Of a stretch of DNA of 64,000 bases, positions 38,641 through 50,407 are shown one piece after another. The notes below the pieces were generated by a model. The model worked only from the letters and a program-made list of their open reading frames with translations, was not told the origin of the DNA and did no database searches. Every line of letters starts with the position of its first letter. The first letter of the stretch is position 1. The stretch comes from Antitrichia curtipendula. Its lineage: Eukaryota > Streptophyta > Bryopsida > Hypnales > Leucodontaceae. A program made the translations under genes and the position numbers. The stretch covers positions 42,656,001 through 42,720,000 of the forward strand of contig OX579635.1 in NCBI GenBank assembly GCA_951230915.1. The letters run 5' to 3'.

Positions 38641-39739
38641 TTTATTTTATTTTAATTAAAGAATAATAATCTCTCCTTTTTTACTTCATGAGCTTGCTGC
38701 GGTGTTAAATGAATAAAATAATGCAATACACTACAGTACAGTCCTTGTATCCCAGGTTCCTTCACTGAATACGTGTTGGTACGTCCAGGCCATCACCAGA
38801 ATGAAATAATAAATTAATTTGATGAAGTCACTAGTTATAAATCTTTCTAAAAATTTGAATACTTCATGCATCCGTCCTACATAATACTCTTAAAAAAACT
38901 AACATGCCAGGGAAGTGGTTCCTAGGTTCTGTATGTTTCCCCCTGGAATGGAAATTGTCCATGTGTTTGAAAAGCTGTTTCATTTTACCCATATAACAAT
39001 TCATTATTTTAAGTTAAAATAAGAAAAAAACTGCCACTCAATCTGCACCAGTCTCACCCAAACCCTAGAATCCAGAGGACAATAACTTCAAATGAATTTT
39101 GAAAAGTCAAAAAGTTACACTGCGATTCAGTCACCCCACCATGAACTTCACAATCATGTCTTGAATTTCATCATCTAAAAATTGGTGGAACTAGTAGTCT
39201 TCGGCAGAATTAGGCAGACCTCATTACGCTGCAAGTGATCAATTAGGCAGACTTCCCTACATTGCAATTGATCAATCGATCAAACAATCTATCAAATTTT
39301 GAACCCGAATTAGGGTTTCTTAAAAACCAGAATTTTTGTCCAACACCTTCAACAACACAATTACGGCTTTCACTAATTAACATAAACATTGGTAGAGGCT
39401 GTCCCACCTGTTTGCGTTGCGATTACTCCCGAATTCTCACTAACTAAGATTCAGATTAGGTAGCGCAAGTAGAGAGTCCCGCATTCGGAACAGCAAACGG
39501 AAGTGAAGAGACCGGTTTGATTCAAGCGCATTCCCAGTTTCAAGCACGTGCGGATGTTCTTGCGCTACTCAATCTGCTTCTTGGACTATTCCACCTATGT
39601 CACCGGTCCATTCTACAATCACACCGAAATTCATAACGTCAGTATTGTAATACAATGAAGAGCAACTTTGCATCCAAAATGTCGACCATCCATTGAGCAA
39701 GTACTCGTATGAAAGACACTGGAACTAGGAACTCATGCC

Positions 39740-40240
39740 CCCATCCGCAGCGCATGTGTATTCAACAGCACATTGTCCCAGGAAAAGATTAATCCAAAAG
39801 CTTCGTCTGGTTTTATAGCGTACCTAATCCGTTGCAGCCCTTTTGATCGTTCAAGAAGTCCACATCCACATGGAGAGGTCCAGTCGATTTAAAGGTTGCA
39901 AACCCCTCACCGTGCTCTGCACCTACAGATTCCTTGGCAAACAGCTTCGCTCCTTGCCTTGCAAGATAAGGAATAGGACCATCGGAGTCCTCATTTCCAC
40001 ATTTCCCTGCTATAATCGAAACTCTGCTCAATGGCTACCGCTTCACCCTCAACCAAGCTTGCGGTAATCGGAGCTTCCCAGAACCCGAGGTTTTCTGTGT
40101 GATTCTCGAGCAGACTGGAGGTTGTCCCAATGTCCACGAAGAAGTAGTCAATTCCATTGCAGTGGACACGGTACCTACGGTTGGCAGCAGCTGGCAACAG
40201 AACGTGAACACAAGAATAAGACTAGGAACTCACCGTAATG
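39740..40240 (-). pseudogene. Captured fragment of an unidentified gene
   Basis: Two minus-strand reading frames overlap at about 39991-40031 and read as one protein broken by a frameshift. The first (40197 downward) reads YRVHCNGIDYFFVDIGTTSS then LGFWEAPITASLVEGEAVAI. The second (to 39813) reads DGPIPYLARQGAKLFAKESV and HGEGFATFKSTGPLHVDVDF. Codon use and composition look like a host gene, unlike the AT-rich DNA around it. I do not recognise the family. The lack of a continuous frame makes it a fragment. Confidence 0.45.
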
Positions 40241-40530
40241 AGCATGTACTTGGGATCGAATTTCTTCGCAGAGTCCGTAGACTTGCAACTTCGTGGATGA
40301 GGCCACAGCCCGTAGACTTGCAACTTCTGAATTGCGTCGAGAAGCGGAACACAAAGATGCTTCTAGAATCCCGCCCTTCGTTCAGCTGTGTCTACTTCTC
40401 CTTGAGCTCAGCCTGTGCAAACAAACAGCCTGTTCGAATCTCAGCTCCTCGGCACTCAGATGTCATCCTCCGCTACACCCAAAACGGGAAATTCGAGCAG
40501 ACAGAAAGACTTACCTAGTACAAAATTGCC

Positions 40531-41333
40531 GTCCGTGCTCCCAAGTTTTACCCGGCTGATGGCCTGATGCTGTTAAGAAGCCCCTGCACAAGAACAAGGT
40601 CGTTAACACGCCCAAGCGAAGGTCAAGCATCTCTCCAGGAACTGTTCTGATTCTGCCGGCTGGTCACTTCAAGGGCAAGCGTGTTCTGTTCTTGAAGCAT
40701 CTCAGTCGATTGATTGTGGGATAAATGAGGAGCCTGACAACGACTAACTGCAAGTTTCATTTCATTGAGACTGACGCTGCAGCAGCATGTCGTCCCAATT
40801 CCAAGCAGTTTGTGGCAAGTAAATCTTAGTTGGCTGCATAGGGGACAGTGATGGTACCTTAAACCGAGCTATCCCTGCCAGAATAGAATTTTGTCAAAGC
40901 TCTAACCATCCTCAGGTATCTGTACCTAACGATTGTTGATGGTGTTAATCCGTGTACTTATTCTTCAGAGGAGAGCGAATAAGAGATCAATTTTGAAGTA
41001 CTTCCATCTAGTGTGACCATACTGGATGAGAGTCCATGCCTGTCAGTCCGCGTAGTGAAGCAGGATAGTTGACATCCGGCCTTCTACTGGTTACTAGTCC
41101 ATTCTAGGTGAATGGCGTCCCTTTGAGGAGAGTGAATCAGGCTTACGTAATTGACATCGACATCAAGTTTTTCAAAGCTCAGACAGATGAGGAGACCTAC
41201 CTGTCGGAGGAGAAGAAGGAGGATCAGAAGGCAATCGACGCTGAGCTCATCCCTCTCAGTCCGAGAATTGAAAACCTACTTCAGTGCCAGGTTCAGTTTG
41301 AAGTCTGGTATCAAGCCACATGAGCTCGTCTTT
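40531..41333 (+). pseudogene. RPL6: Broken copy of the 60S ribosomal protein L6 gene (eL6)
   Basis: eL6 is a structural protein of the cytosolic large ribosomal subunit. Three pieces are recognisable on the plus strand. Bases 40531-40556 encode APKFYPADG. After a frameshift, about 40566-40710 encode [10 protein letters not shown], then [20 protein letters not shown] and VLFLKHL. About 380 bp of unrelated or intron-derived sequence follows. From about 41089 the match resumes with LVTxPFxVNGVPLRRVNQAY, one stop inside it, then an eroded middle with DDQKAIDAEL-like residues. After another frameshift the C-terminus reads ELKTYFSARFSLKSGIKPHE and LVF. The N-terminal third is missing. Several frameshifts and stops mean it cannot encode eL6. 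It lies inside the 20-kb transposon, so it was either captured by it or inserted into it. Confidence 0.85.
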
Positions 41334-41557
41334 TACAAAATCAAACTTTTATGGATGCAGTAAAGTGGCAAAAAAATTTATGATTGATTTAATGCGTACG
41401 ATTGGTTCTGTAAATCACATGTGATCAACGAATGCTGTCAATGTTTAGGGTTGAATTCTTTCTAGAATGATGGGCCTCAGTGCTTGGTATTCTCCATTGG
41501 AACATTTCAGTTAAATCATCGTTCCTTAACTTGACAATATCGTCATCAACCAAGCAA

Positions 41558-42569
41558 TTAATGAGCTACCGAGCTCCATTGTCTAGATGAGTTAGTTTCA
41601 GACCACAGTCTAGGACACGTAGGAAGTGCAGCAGCGAGTACTGTACTCAAATACAGAAGCAGGGGAGAGAAAGAGCAATTGTGATTACCTGAGGAAGCGC
41701 TGGGAAGTACTGCTGAAAGAGAACAGAGGCGGTGACTGCGTCGCACCTCGACAAGGAGACGTCGGTCTTGCGCTGAAGGTTGACAGATGCTGCAACTGTC
41801 TCCGAAAGGGCCGGAGCACTGTTCACAAAAAGTGCCGAAACTCCAAAATTGTCTGGAAAGCAGGGAGGAGGAGACAAAACATGTAGCGTCAGCCGATACT
41901 CTCAAAGTTACATAAGAACGCCCGTGTCACAGTCCGCGCAGTTGATGTCAACACTTGCGCATGAAATCTAATTAAAACTTACCAAAATGGAGCTGTAAGA
42001 ATAGGCTACGGTGTACTAAGTTTCAAAGTTCACCTCTGAGGTCTTTTGCTAAAGTCAAATTAGTACGTAGAGAGAGGTGGTTCTGTGTTTGCGCTCCGCA
42101 AGAGTGCACGCACTTGGAAAACTCATGTAAGCAAAAATTGTGTGCAGAAGTTGACAAAGAGGAGTAGAAGCAGGAAAACAACGGACAGTTAGAGAGAGGA
42201 CGGTTAGTTCGAGGAAGAAGATATTGGGTGAGCGGACCTGCAGCGGCAGCAAGAAGTCGGCAAATGCGTAGGGAGGATTAGGGGTAGGAAAAGGAGCACA
42301 AACTGGAAGCACACATAGTCAGAAAAAAAGAGGAGTGAAACTCTCGAGAGACTTTGGCGACATAAGCAGGAAGAGAGACAGACGCAAGGAACGTAAAGGA
42401 GGCCGCGACGCAAGGGAGTTGGCAACGCAGGAGAGGAGAAGAGGTCCACTTTCAGCGTGGTCTTCGGAGCAAACGGAGAATTAGGAGCGCCAAGGCTCGA
42501 GAACTTCCGCGGCCGCGGACCCTTGCTGTTCCGTTGGCACCTGACAGGTGAAACTTCCGTAACATTCAA
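41558..42569 (-). pseudogene. Captured gene fragment(s) with exon-like pieces, unidentified
   Basis: Composition is gene-like. On the minus strand a segment at about 41855-41691 is framed by CTTTCCAG and CAGGTAATC, good acceptor and donor sites, and reads FGVSALFVNSAPALSETVAA then SVNLQRKTDVSLSRCDAVTA. A second open segment at 42569-42204 starts near a Pro/Ser-rich stretch. I recognise neither. Retained splice signals suggest capture at the DNA level rather than through an mRNA. Confidence 0.35.
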
Positions 42570-42608
42570 GAGCTGTGAGAGCAGCTGCCTTCCCTGTGAC
42601 GGAATGAT

Positions 42609-42665
42609 ATGGTATATTCCACATCATTTCATCCAAAGGATGAAATGGTGTGGAATATTCCACAC
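42609..42665. repeat. Near-perfect hairpin, arms of about 26 bp
   Basis: ATATTCCACATCATTTCATC and, after a loop of a few bases, ATGAAATGGTGTGGAATATT are reverse complements with one mismatch. The structure could form a cruciform or a stable RNA stem, or be a tiny palindromic element. Confidence 0.75.
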
Positions 42666-42885
42666 CCAAAATTAGCTAATAAGCCACGCGTCAATAATGT
42701 CAGACTTCTGCTCAGTACCAAGGTCATTACTGCACAATCGGGTTACGTTGAAATTGAACACTTTCAATTTCAAAGGAACACAAAAAAATAGCTTTAAAAA
42801 AATGACAAACAATTCAGTGAGGTCAATAATTTCAATGTTTGAAGTCCCTCACATTGCATTGTAAGCCATTCATGTTTTGTGATTC

Positions 42886-43493
42886 GGTATTAGAAGACAA
42901 TTCTTTATGTACACTTGGGGTGGTAGGAGGTAGAACAACCCATGTGGGATATGTAATTTAGAGTTTGTAATTTCTCAACCGCTCATAGTTAAGTCTAAAG
43001 TAGGAATTGTGTTAAAATTATAAATTCAGACCTCATGTAGGCATAGTGGAATACTTTTTTTCAAAATATTTTGAACTAAAATAAGTTAGAAAATCAAGTT
43101 AAATTTCATCTTCAAAAATCCGTTTTAGATTTAGATCTTGCAATCAAAAGTTATAGACAAATTTCATAGAGGGGTTTAAAAGCATTTTTTTTCGACATTT
43201 TCATACATCCTCTCTGAAATTTGTCCATAACTTTTGAATGGAAGATCTAAATCTAAAACGGATTTTTGGAGATGAAACTTATCTTCATTCTACAACTTTT
43301 TTTAGTTCTAATTTTTTTGAAAAAATGTATTCCACTATGCCTAAATGAGGTCTGAAATTATAATTTTAACACACTCCCTACTTTAGACTTAACTATGAGC
43401 GGTTGAGAAATTACAAACTCTAAATTACCTATCCCACATGGGTTGTTCTATCTCCTACCACCCCATGTGTACATAAGGAGCTTCTCTTATCCA
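42886..43493. mobile_element. ~600-bp foldback element nested in the 20-kb transposon
   Basis: The left half (TGTACACTTGGGGTGGTAGG, then AACAACCCATGTGGGAT, TCTCAACCGCTCATAGTTAA, and so on) is the reverse complement of the right half almost end to end, with a centre near 43195. Outer ends are about GGTATTAGAAGACAATTC and, on the other strand, GGTGGATAAGAGAAGCTCC. No ORF is present. The target duplication could not be fixed. Confidence 0.75.
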
Positions 43494-46400
43494 CCAAAAA
43501 AATAAAATAAAATTATAGATAGCTAATGGTTATATATAATTGGTATAATACTCAATGAAGTCTTTGGGTTTTGACAAACCATCTATCGTTAAAATTATTT
43601 GTTTGTATATTTTGTCCTAGAATTAGCCAAAAAAGTAGATCGCACCGTAAATGTACTGGCATTGTCTCGGTCCTGAAGCATACATTAATAACATGTGGAT
43701 GCATTTTGTGGATGAAGACTTCAGAGAGGCGAAGGCAATCTCTCTGAAGGCTCTTGAATGTTATGCAAGTAAGCCATATTTAAACGAAATTCATCCGCCA
43801 AAAAAATTCAAAATTCAAAATAACATGTAATTTAATTTTAAAATGATTGAAATGGTTTAGACAAATTATAATTAAAATTATGAATACTATTCATAAATTT
43901 GTTCTTAAATTTGTTTTAAAAATTTTAATATTGTAATTGTGTGATTTTTTTTAAATATCATTAGGATTAAAACTAAGTTCAAGGTTTGGTTATTTTTTAG
44001 AGCATGGAAAGGAGAGGATGTAGCTATGATGTGCTGTTCTTAAATTTTATATTATATTTTGTGCACTTACCCAACCGTAGGATGTAGTTTTACACTAGTA
44101 AAAGAGTGTATTAAAAAAATTTCACGAACTTTCGCCCCTTAGAGTGCAGAACTTAAAGTGAAGATAACAATTTTTTTTTTAATTGATCGACTAGATTTTA
44201 AGGCTTTGAATCTTCATAAATTAAACTCTTCAAACTAATGAGATTGATTTTTTAATTTTTTATGTTGAAGGTTTTCGTTGAGAATGTAGGGGGACAAATT
44301 CACCAAATGAACATTTAATTTTCACTAATTAAGAAATTGATAAGTAGAAAACGGTTCAAGATTGAAGGAATAGCTAAACCATTAATATCTCTAAGTAAGA
44401 ATTTGGATTAAAAGAATCCCAATAGTGAGACTATCGTAGCATGCCACCTTCACCGTGTATAACATTTTTTTTTTGAAAAATTAAAAAATGGCAATTAAAA
44501 ATGCATTTTCTGAAGGGATTTTTATAAGATATTATAAAGGGATTTGTATGAAATGGCAACTAAAAATGGATTTTATGAAGGGGGTTTTAAGACCTCCTCA
44601 GGGAATTCTAGAATTCACGAGATCAGTGACTATTTTCCGTTGATGTTAGATTATGGACATCTTTTTTGATGCTGAAATAAATAAATTTTATGATTTTGAA
44701 CATATGCAAGAATTAGAAATTGTAGAGATTTCCATATCATTAATGACAATGCCATGATTTAAAATTTGGAATATGTAAATTAGCATCTTAAATTGAGATC
44801 AATGCTTCTAGAGGACATAGGAATTTCAAATCCATTTCAAGAATCCCAACTATGAAACTATCGTTAGCAAATAAACCATGTTTAAACAAAATTAATGTAT
44901 TATATATTTTTTTAAAATAGAGAATAGATGGCAAAAGAATTAGAAATGGATGTATTTCAAATTGTCCAAAAAAATGTATACTATTTATTTGTACTGAAAT
45001 TTTGTGTATGTCCTCTTGTAGAATAATAAATATCTACAAAAGTAATAGGGAACTCATGAATTAGACTATGTAGCAGTACATATGTTATTTTGGTAGCAAA
45101 CTCCATTAACTCCTAAAGCCTCGAGGCCTTTTCTCCATCCAAACACACTCAAAGCTGCCACTTCTATTGCAAAAAGTAAAAAACTATAAAAATTGGGTGT
45201 TTTTTTTCCATATCTAACCGTAGGATCTTATACTAGAGTAGTATGAGAGTATGTGCAAGAAATTTAAGAAACTTTGACCAAATAGATTGCAAGATATTTG
45301 CATTGAAAGTGAAGAGAACAAGTTTTTTTGCACCTTGTTTGAGTAGAATTTTGGGCTTAGAACCTATTGAACTTAAGTTTTTTGTAATGTTGTTTTTGAT
45401 TTTCTAAGTTTATATGTTCAGTACTTCAGTTGAGAATCTTGGGAAAAAAATTTAAGGAAAAAACACTTTATTTTTGTACTCATTAAAAAATTGTTAAGTA
45501 GAAGTTGGTTCAAGATTGAAGGAATAACTAAATCGTTAATAGCTGTAGGACAAAATTGAAATACCATAATCCCAACGGTGAGATTGTTCTAGCAAGCAAA
45601 GTCAACGTTGTCTAACAATTTTTTTTCTAAAAATTGTAAACTCCCTTGCATTCAAAAATGAATTCTAAAAGTAATTTTTTCAAGAAGATGTTTAGATTGC
45701 CCGAAAAACGAAGATTGTCCATAACTTTTTCATTATTAGTCCAAATAGAATGAAACAGAACTTCAAATGTAAACAAAAAGACATAGATTTTGAAAAAAAT
45801 ATTTAAGAAATTTATTTTGACTTTCTTTGATATTTTTGTACTGCCCACGAAACTCTGTTTTTTGCATAACTTTTTTTCTCGAGCAGCAATTGAAGTAAAA
45901 ATTATATATCCATGAAGCTCTCCTAAAACCGCTGAACCTCAAAAATCACAAAAGATTTTTATACAAATTGAGGTCACTGGAACCTACCCGGATCCGAATT
46001 GCTCCCTGAGGGGACAAACGGGCCTTCAAGGGTCAACATGTTGCCGGGAATTTAATTAAAAATAATATTGTTTATTGAAATGGACTATGTACTATCAGAT
46101 GTAGGAATTGCTTGACGTACCTAGAACTCTACAAACGATGAAGGAAGTGTATTGTGGGATGATAGAACTTAGGGCAAAATATTTGTTTCAATGTTCATTA
46201 TTATGCATGCAAGTAATTGATAATAGCAGTGCATCCCAAAATTTCATCAAGAATAACAAACGAGATATTTCAATAAAAAAAATATGTGTAATAGCATATG
46301 ACCATGTTGTGTATAGGATTATGAACAATTTAAATCCAGATTTGTATATTGTACAAGCACATGTAGAGATATACTTAAAAATATATTTAGAGGTACTATT

Positions 46401-46924
46401 GCAACATTATGAAAAGAAAGGACAATTGAAAACTGAAGACCATAACCAAAGATATTCTAGTTGATTTCTCAGAACATGAAGTTATTGCGATCTTCCATAT
46501 ACGTTGTTTCTCGATATGGTGACAATGAATAAAGGTTCATAAGCGGCGTGTTTGTATGTGTAGCTTCATTTTAGGAGAGGAAAAACTAGCACTTCCATTG
46601 ATTGTTTGAATTAGAACCTCACATGTTTCAGAGCACAGTAATTCAGAAATTTGTACCTGAAGAAGTACGGAGGGCAAAATGTCATTGACATCTTCATTTC
46701 CTCTATAGGTTACTGGCCTAAGCAGTGGTCATTTGTGAACGCAGGAGTTATTGAAGGTTAGTAGTAGTTCAAGAATGTCTTGATTGTTTATAATACATGT
46801 TGTTCATATTTTGATAAGTATGTGTGCATGTGGAAAAGCAGTGAAAATGGAGTATTTCGTGGAAAGTGAGTTTTCTTAGTTTGAAAACATATATGTTCTA
46901 TGCATTTTTGGAAGAATAGAAGAA
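43494..46924. other. AT-rich DNA with dispersed-repeat copies upstream of the DUF7869 gene
   Basis: The segment 45060-46010 belongs to the dispersed repeat family, and parts of 44030-44450 resemble 45240-45600. A 118-codon plus-strand ORF at 46108-46464 begins MLDVPRTLQTMKEVYCGMIE and has no known motif; it could be a small element gene, but I do not call it. The DUF7869 gene promoter should lie in 46470-46924. Confidence 0.45.
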
Positions 46925-49900
46925 ATGGCTTCAAGAGCCTTTGGGAGTCCTGTGAGTTTCACTACGTTAGCAACAACGACAACTGCAAATGAACGGAGAG
47001 GAGTAGGGGAAAGAGTAGCGCGTGTGGTACGTGGAAGACTGTTCCCAGAAGAGAACAGTGCACCTGTTTCTACATTGCCCGAGATTGTACGAGGCGTGGT
47101 TAAGCTTTCTGAGGATGACGGTAGTATTGTGGGTTTGGGAGTATTGGACAATCATTTTACATGTGGAATGGAACTTCACGAAGTGAAATTACGACCGTAT
47201 GAAGTAGCAGTTCTTGTAACACATTCTCTTAATGACAGGAAGTGGGTAGGTGAAGTAGTGGGGCAGTTCCTTGGAGATTGTGTGGGCAAGATCATACGAT
47301 GGCGTCGTACTTCAATTCGACATCCATTACCATCAGAGGTGAGAACTAGAACGTCATCTGCACAGGAGGGGTCAAACTTTTCATTTCCTCCTATCAACGC
47401 ACCAATATTTGATTTTGATGATGGAGGGGATAATAGCCAAAATGCGAGCAATTCTGAAGCGACTCCATCAAGTCATGGTGGAACAAGCACACAGGAAAGA
47501 AGTTGTCCTGTGACGCAAGGATCAGAAGGAAATAATCATGATTTCAGCACATTAGACGGTGTGCCGACAGATACGCAGAGGAGGAAATACTCAATGACAA
47601 ATCGGAGGGCCAGAACGAGAAATCCAAGGGAGAGGGGAGAATCAGCAAGTCAAAAACTTACACTTGAAAGTGTAATGCGTGTGAAGGAGACAGGGGCATG
47701 TAAACGTAACTGTGTGAAAGATGTGGATCCCAAATGCATATTGGATCAACGGTATATGGCGTGGGGTCAAAAGTACGATGCAAGGTCCACGTGGATCATG
47801 CAGATGCTCAATGCATTCTACACTCGCGTAGATGGACCAACAAGAGTTAAGTACGTGACAAAACTAGACGGCAACGTTGTTTGCAATGCATGTTATGCGG
47901 CAGCTCTGGGTTATTCTCAAAGGCGTTTCAAGCAGCTGAAGACAACACATACAGTGTATGGCAGAGTGGCAGCAGTTCATGGAAATACTTGCCAAGTGAG
48001 GGAAAGTGCAAGAATGTCAACATGTAAAGAAAGCCTGTGAGTTTTTGTAAATGAGGCTGGATGTCAGCAGCCTCATCGATCAGTACGAAGGAAGATGGAT
48101 AATGCAGTTCTACCGTTAATCTTGTTGCCTATGAATACCAGTAAATTGGATGTCTTCCATTACGTGAACGAGGAGGTGAAGAAACTAGTGGATGGATCAG
48201 AATTATCATTGAGTTCGTTTCATCGACTGTGGCGAAAGGAGTTTCCGCATGTGCAAATTCCCCCGTATTCAAGGTTTTCAAAGTGTTATCATTGTTGGGA
48301 ATATAAGTGTGGAATGGAGTCCACAACAAATGCAGCAGCGAAACAGAAGATCAAGGAATTGTACATTGTACACATTCAAATTCAAATGGAGGAGAGGCGA
48401 GATTATTGGCTTTTTAAGAGATCTGCGATGATCACTCCAGACATTTTTATGTGTTTGATTGTGGATGGGATGGATCAAAATACAACCATGGTACCAAGAA
48501 TGAGGCAGACAGTGAAGAACATTGAATCTCGATTTGTGAAGACACATTTGTGTGGTGTACTTGTACATGGGGTTGGTCTTTATGCAGATGTGTGGATAGA
48601 TGCGCACCACAAGCACGATAGCAATCAAGTCATCACGTCAGTGATGAATGTCATATGCGATATGAAGCGGAGGAAAGGATCGTTGCCACCGACATTGAGG
48701 ATTCAAGCAGATAATACTACAAGGGAGAACAAGAACATCTACATGTTTGCCATGTGTGCAGCACTAGTAGGAGTGGGTTTCTTTAAAGAAGTGCATCTCT
48801 GTTTTTTGATAGTGGGGCACACCCATGAAGACATTGATCAGAAGTTCAGTGTCATTTCCAACGTATTAAAGAGGAAAGACATAGATACGTTGGAGGAGAT
48901 GTTGCAATTAGTGGAGAAGGGGACATCGTATGCAGAAGCGTTTGTAAGTGCTCGCAAACTGGAGGATATTCGAGATTGGAAGGCATTCATTACACCTCAC
49001 TTGCTTCGAGGAGGGGATACTTTGACGGGCATAACATTTCCGCACCACATGAGGTTCTATGTGGAAAATGGAATGGTTCGTGTACAACACAAACATTTCA
49101 GTTCAGATGAGTGGGGACCAACAGGAGGTCATTTATGCATGAACTCTTTACCAAGCATATCCGAAAGACCTAAGTTTGCAGAGGTGTTTGCAGCTGATCA
49201 AAGAGAATTGAAAGCATTAGACGAATTCATTGCGTACAAAGAGAAACTTGTACAGAGAGGCATACATCCGGAGAAGAATTGTGAAGTCGTACAGAAAACA
49301 AGAGTGTTCAAGGATTATTTGCAAGATTTTCCAACGACAAATAGAGAAAGCTTTTTGGATTTACCGTTTTGTCCAAGCGATGTGGTGAATGCAACTGAGG
49401 ATGCAAGTGTGGCACTTGATGTTGAAGAAGCAGATACCAGTTCAAATGCAGCAACAGATTTGGATGGAAATAGAAGAGCAACTGCAGCTACGGACTTGAT
49501 TATGGCAACTATGCCAAATCCTGAGAGGAGGGGCTATTTTGGACCATGCAAAAATAGGCCTACACAAGAAGGAACAAGGAGAGTGAGTGCAGGTAGGACA
49601 AGAAGCAAAACAAATGAAGTAGCACAAGGTGGAATTGAAGATCCTTTTCCTTCGTTCAATCCAAATGATGACGTTGTGGTAGGCCAGTTTGTGGCTCTTA
49701 CTGTGGAGTTGTCAGAAGTTCGAGGAGGAGTACCATTTTATATGGGAAAGGTGCTGGAGTTTGGACAGGGGAGGTGGGCTTCCAGAATGAAAATTCTATG
49801 GTATTGGCCAACTATGAGACCTGAAGAGCAGGAAGACGTACATAGCAACAGAGTGAGGTATAGGAACTGCATGGAAAATACTTGGGAACCATCTGGTGAG

Positions 49901-50128
49901 AGGTTGGCCTGGATTGAAAAGGAAGCTACCATATATTCATGGGTGGATGTCCCTCGAAGAGGAAGAAGCGGCCAAGTATTGGGTTCCAATATTACGGTGC
50001 ACGGTGTTCTAACCGAAGAGAAAGTGTTGATTCCTTCGGAAGCTAAACCACACCTAGTAGAATACATAGCGATGCAAATGGAAGACATGGATGACGAGCG
50101 ATTACAAAATGATTTGAATATGCATTGA
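46925..50128 (+). CDS. DUF7869-type putative DDE transposase of the 20-kb transposon (one in-frame TGA)
   Basis: The frame runs 1,068 codons from ATG at 46925 and is interrupted once, by TGA at 48038-48040; the next in-frame ATG is 48095. Codons 1-250 are variable and Ser/Arg-rich. A Cys-rich zone follows: Cys 259, 263, 271, 320 and 323 (CNACYAAALGYSQRRFKQL), then a G-VAAVHGN motif, and CYHCWEYKC after the stop. The core has IVDGMDQN, then IQADNTTRENKNIY, then VGHTHEDIDQKFS, the hallmark string of proteins annotated as DUF7869 (from memory). Counting from the ATG at 48095, Asp124, Asp206 and Asp/Glu246-249 are spaced like a DDE/RNase H-fold triad; that role is inference. The last 130 residues (VVGQFVAL, GKVLEFG, MKILWYWPTM) look like a small beta-barrel reader or adaptor domain. 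Its place next to the right terminus and the conserved core make it the likely mobilising enzyme. Confidence 0.8.
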
Positions 50129-50357
50129 AGTGAAAGTATAATGTAGTGCAGTGTGCTTTATAGCTTGTAGTTGTAGAAATTCAAGTGTATTTGAGTGTGG
50201 AGTGAAAAATGTACTAGGTTTTGTGTAAGTGATTAAAAAAAGTGCAACATTACAAGTAAATTCTAGTGAGTTTCTTTTGCAAAGAGCAAATGATGCTTTT
50301 GATTTTTCGCCCCCCCCATCCAATTCCTGAAAAAGTCTTCTTTGGTTGTCAGAAGAA

Positions 50358-50407
50358 CCAAGTGCAATCCTACACCCCCCAAGTGCAAAAATGTCTAATT
50401 CGGTGTT
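50358..50407 (-). repeat. Right terminal inverted repeat with a second CCAAGTGCA motif
   Basis: Bases 50379-50407 are the reverse complement of the left terminal repeat. CCAAGTGCA lies at 50379-50387 and again, in the same orientation, at 50358-50366. Confidence 0.85.

Noticed and set aside
48037..48070. A GTGAGT donor and a CAG acceptor around the TGA in the DUF7869 gene, suggesting an intron
   Set aside because: The implied intron is only 31-34 bp, far below usual plant minima, and its removal would shift the frame. A nonsense change is simpler.
30967..50128. Programmed readthrough or an altered genetic code for the in-frame stops
   Set aside because: TAA, TAG and TGA are all used, while the host genes in the window end normally at TGA or TAA. 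Decay is more likely.
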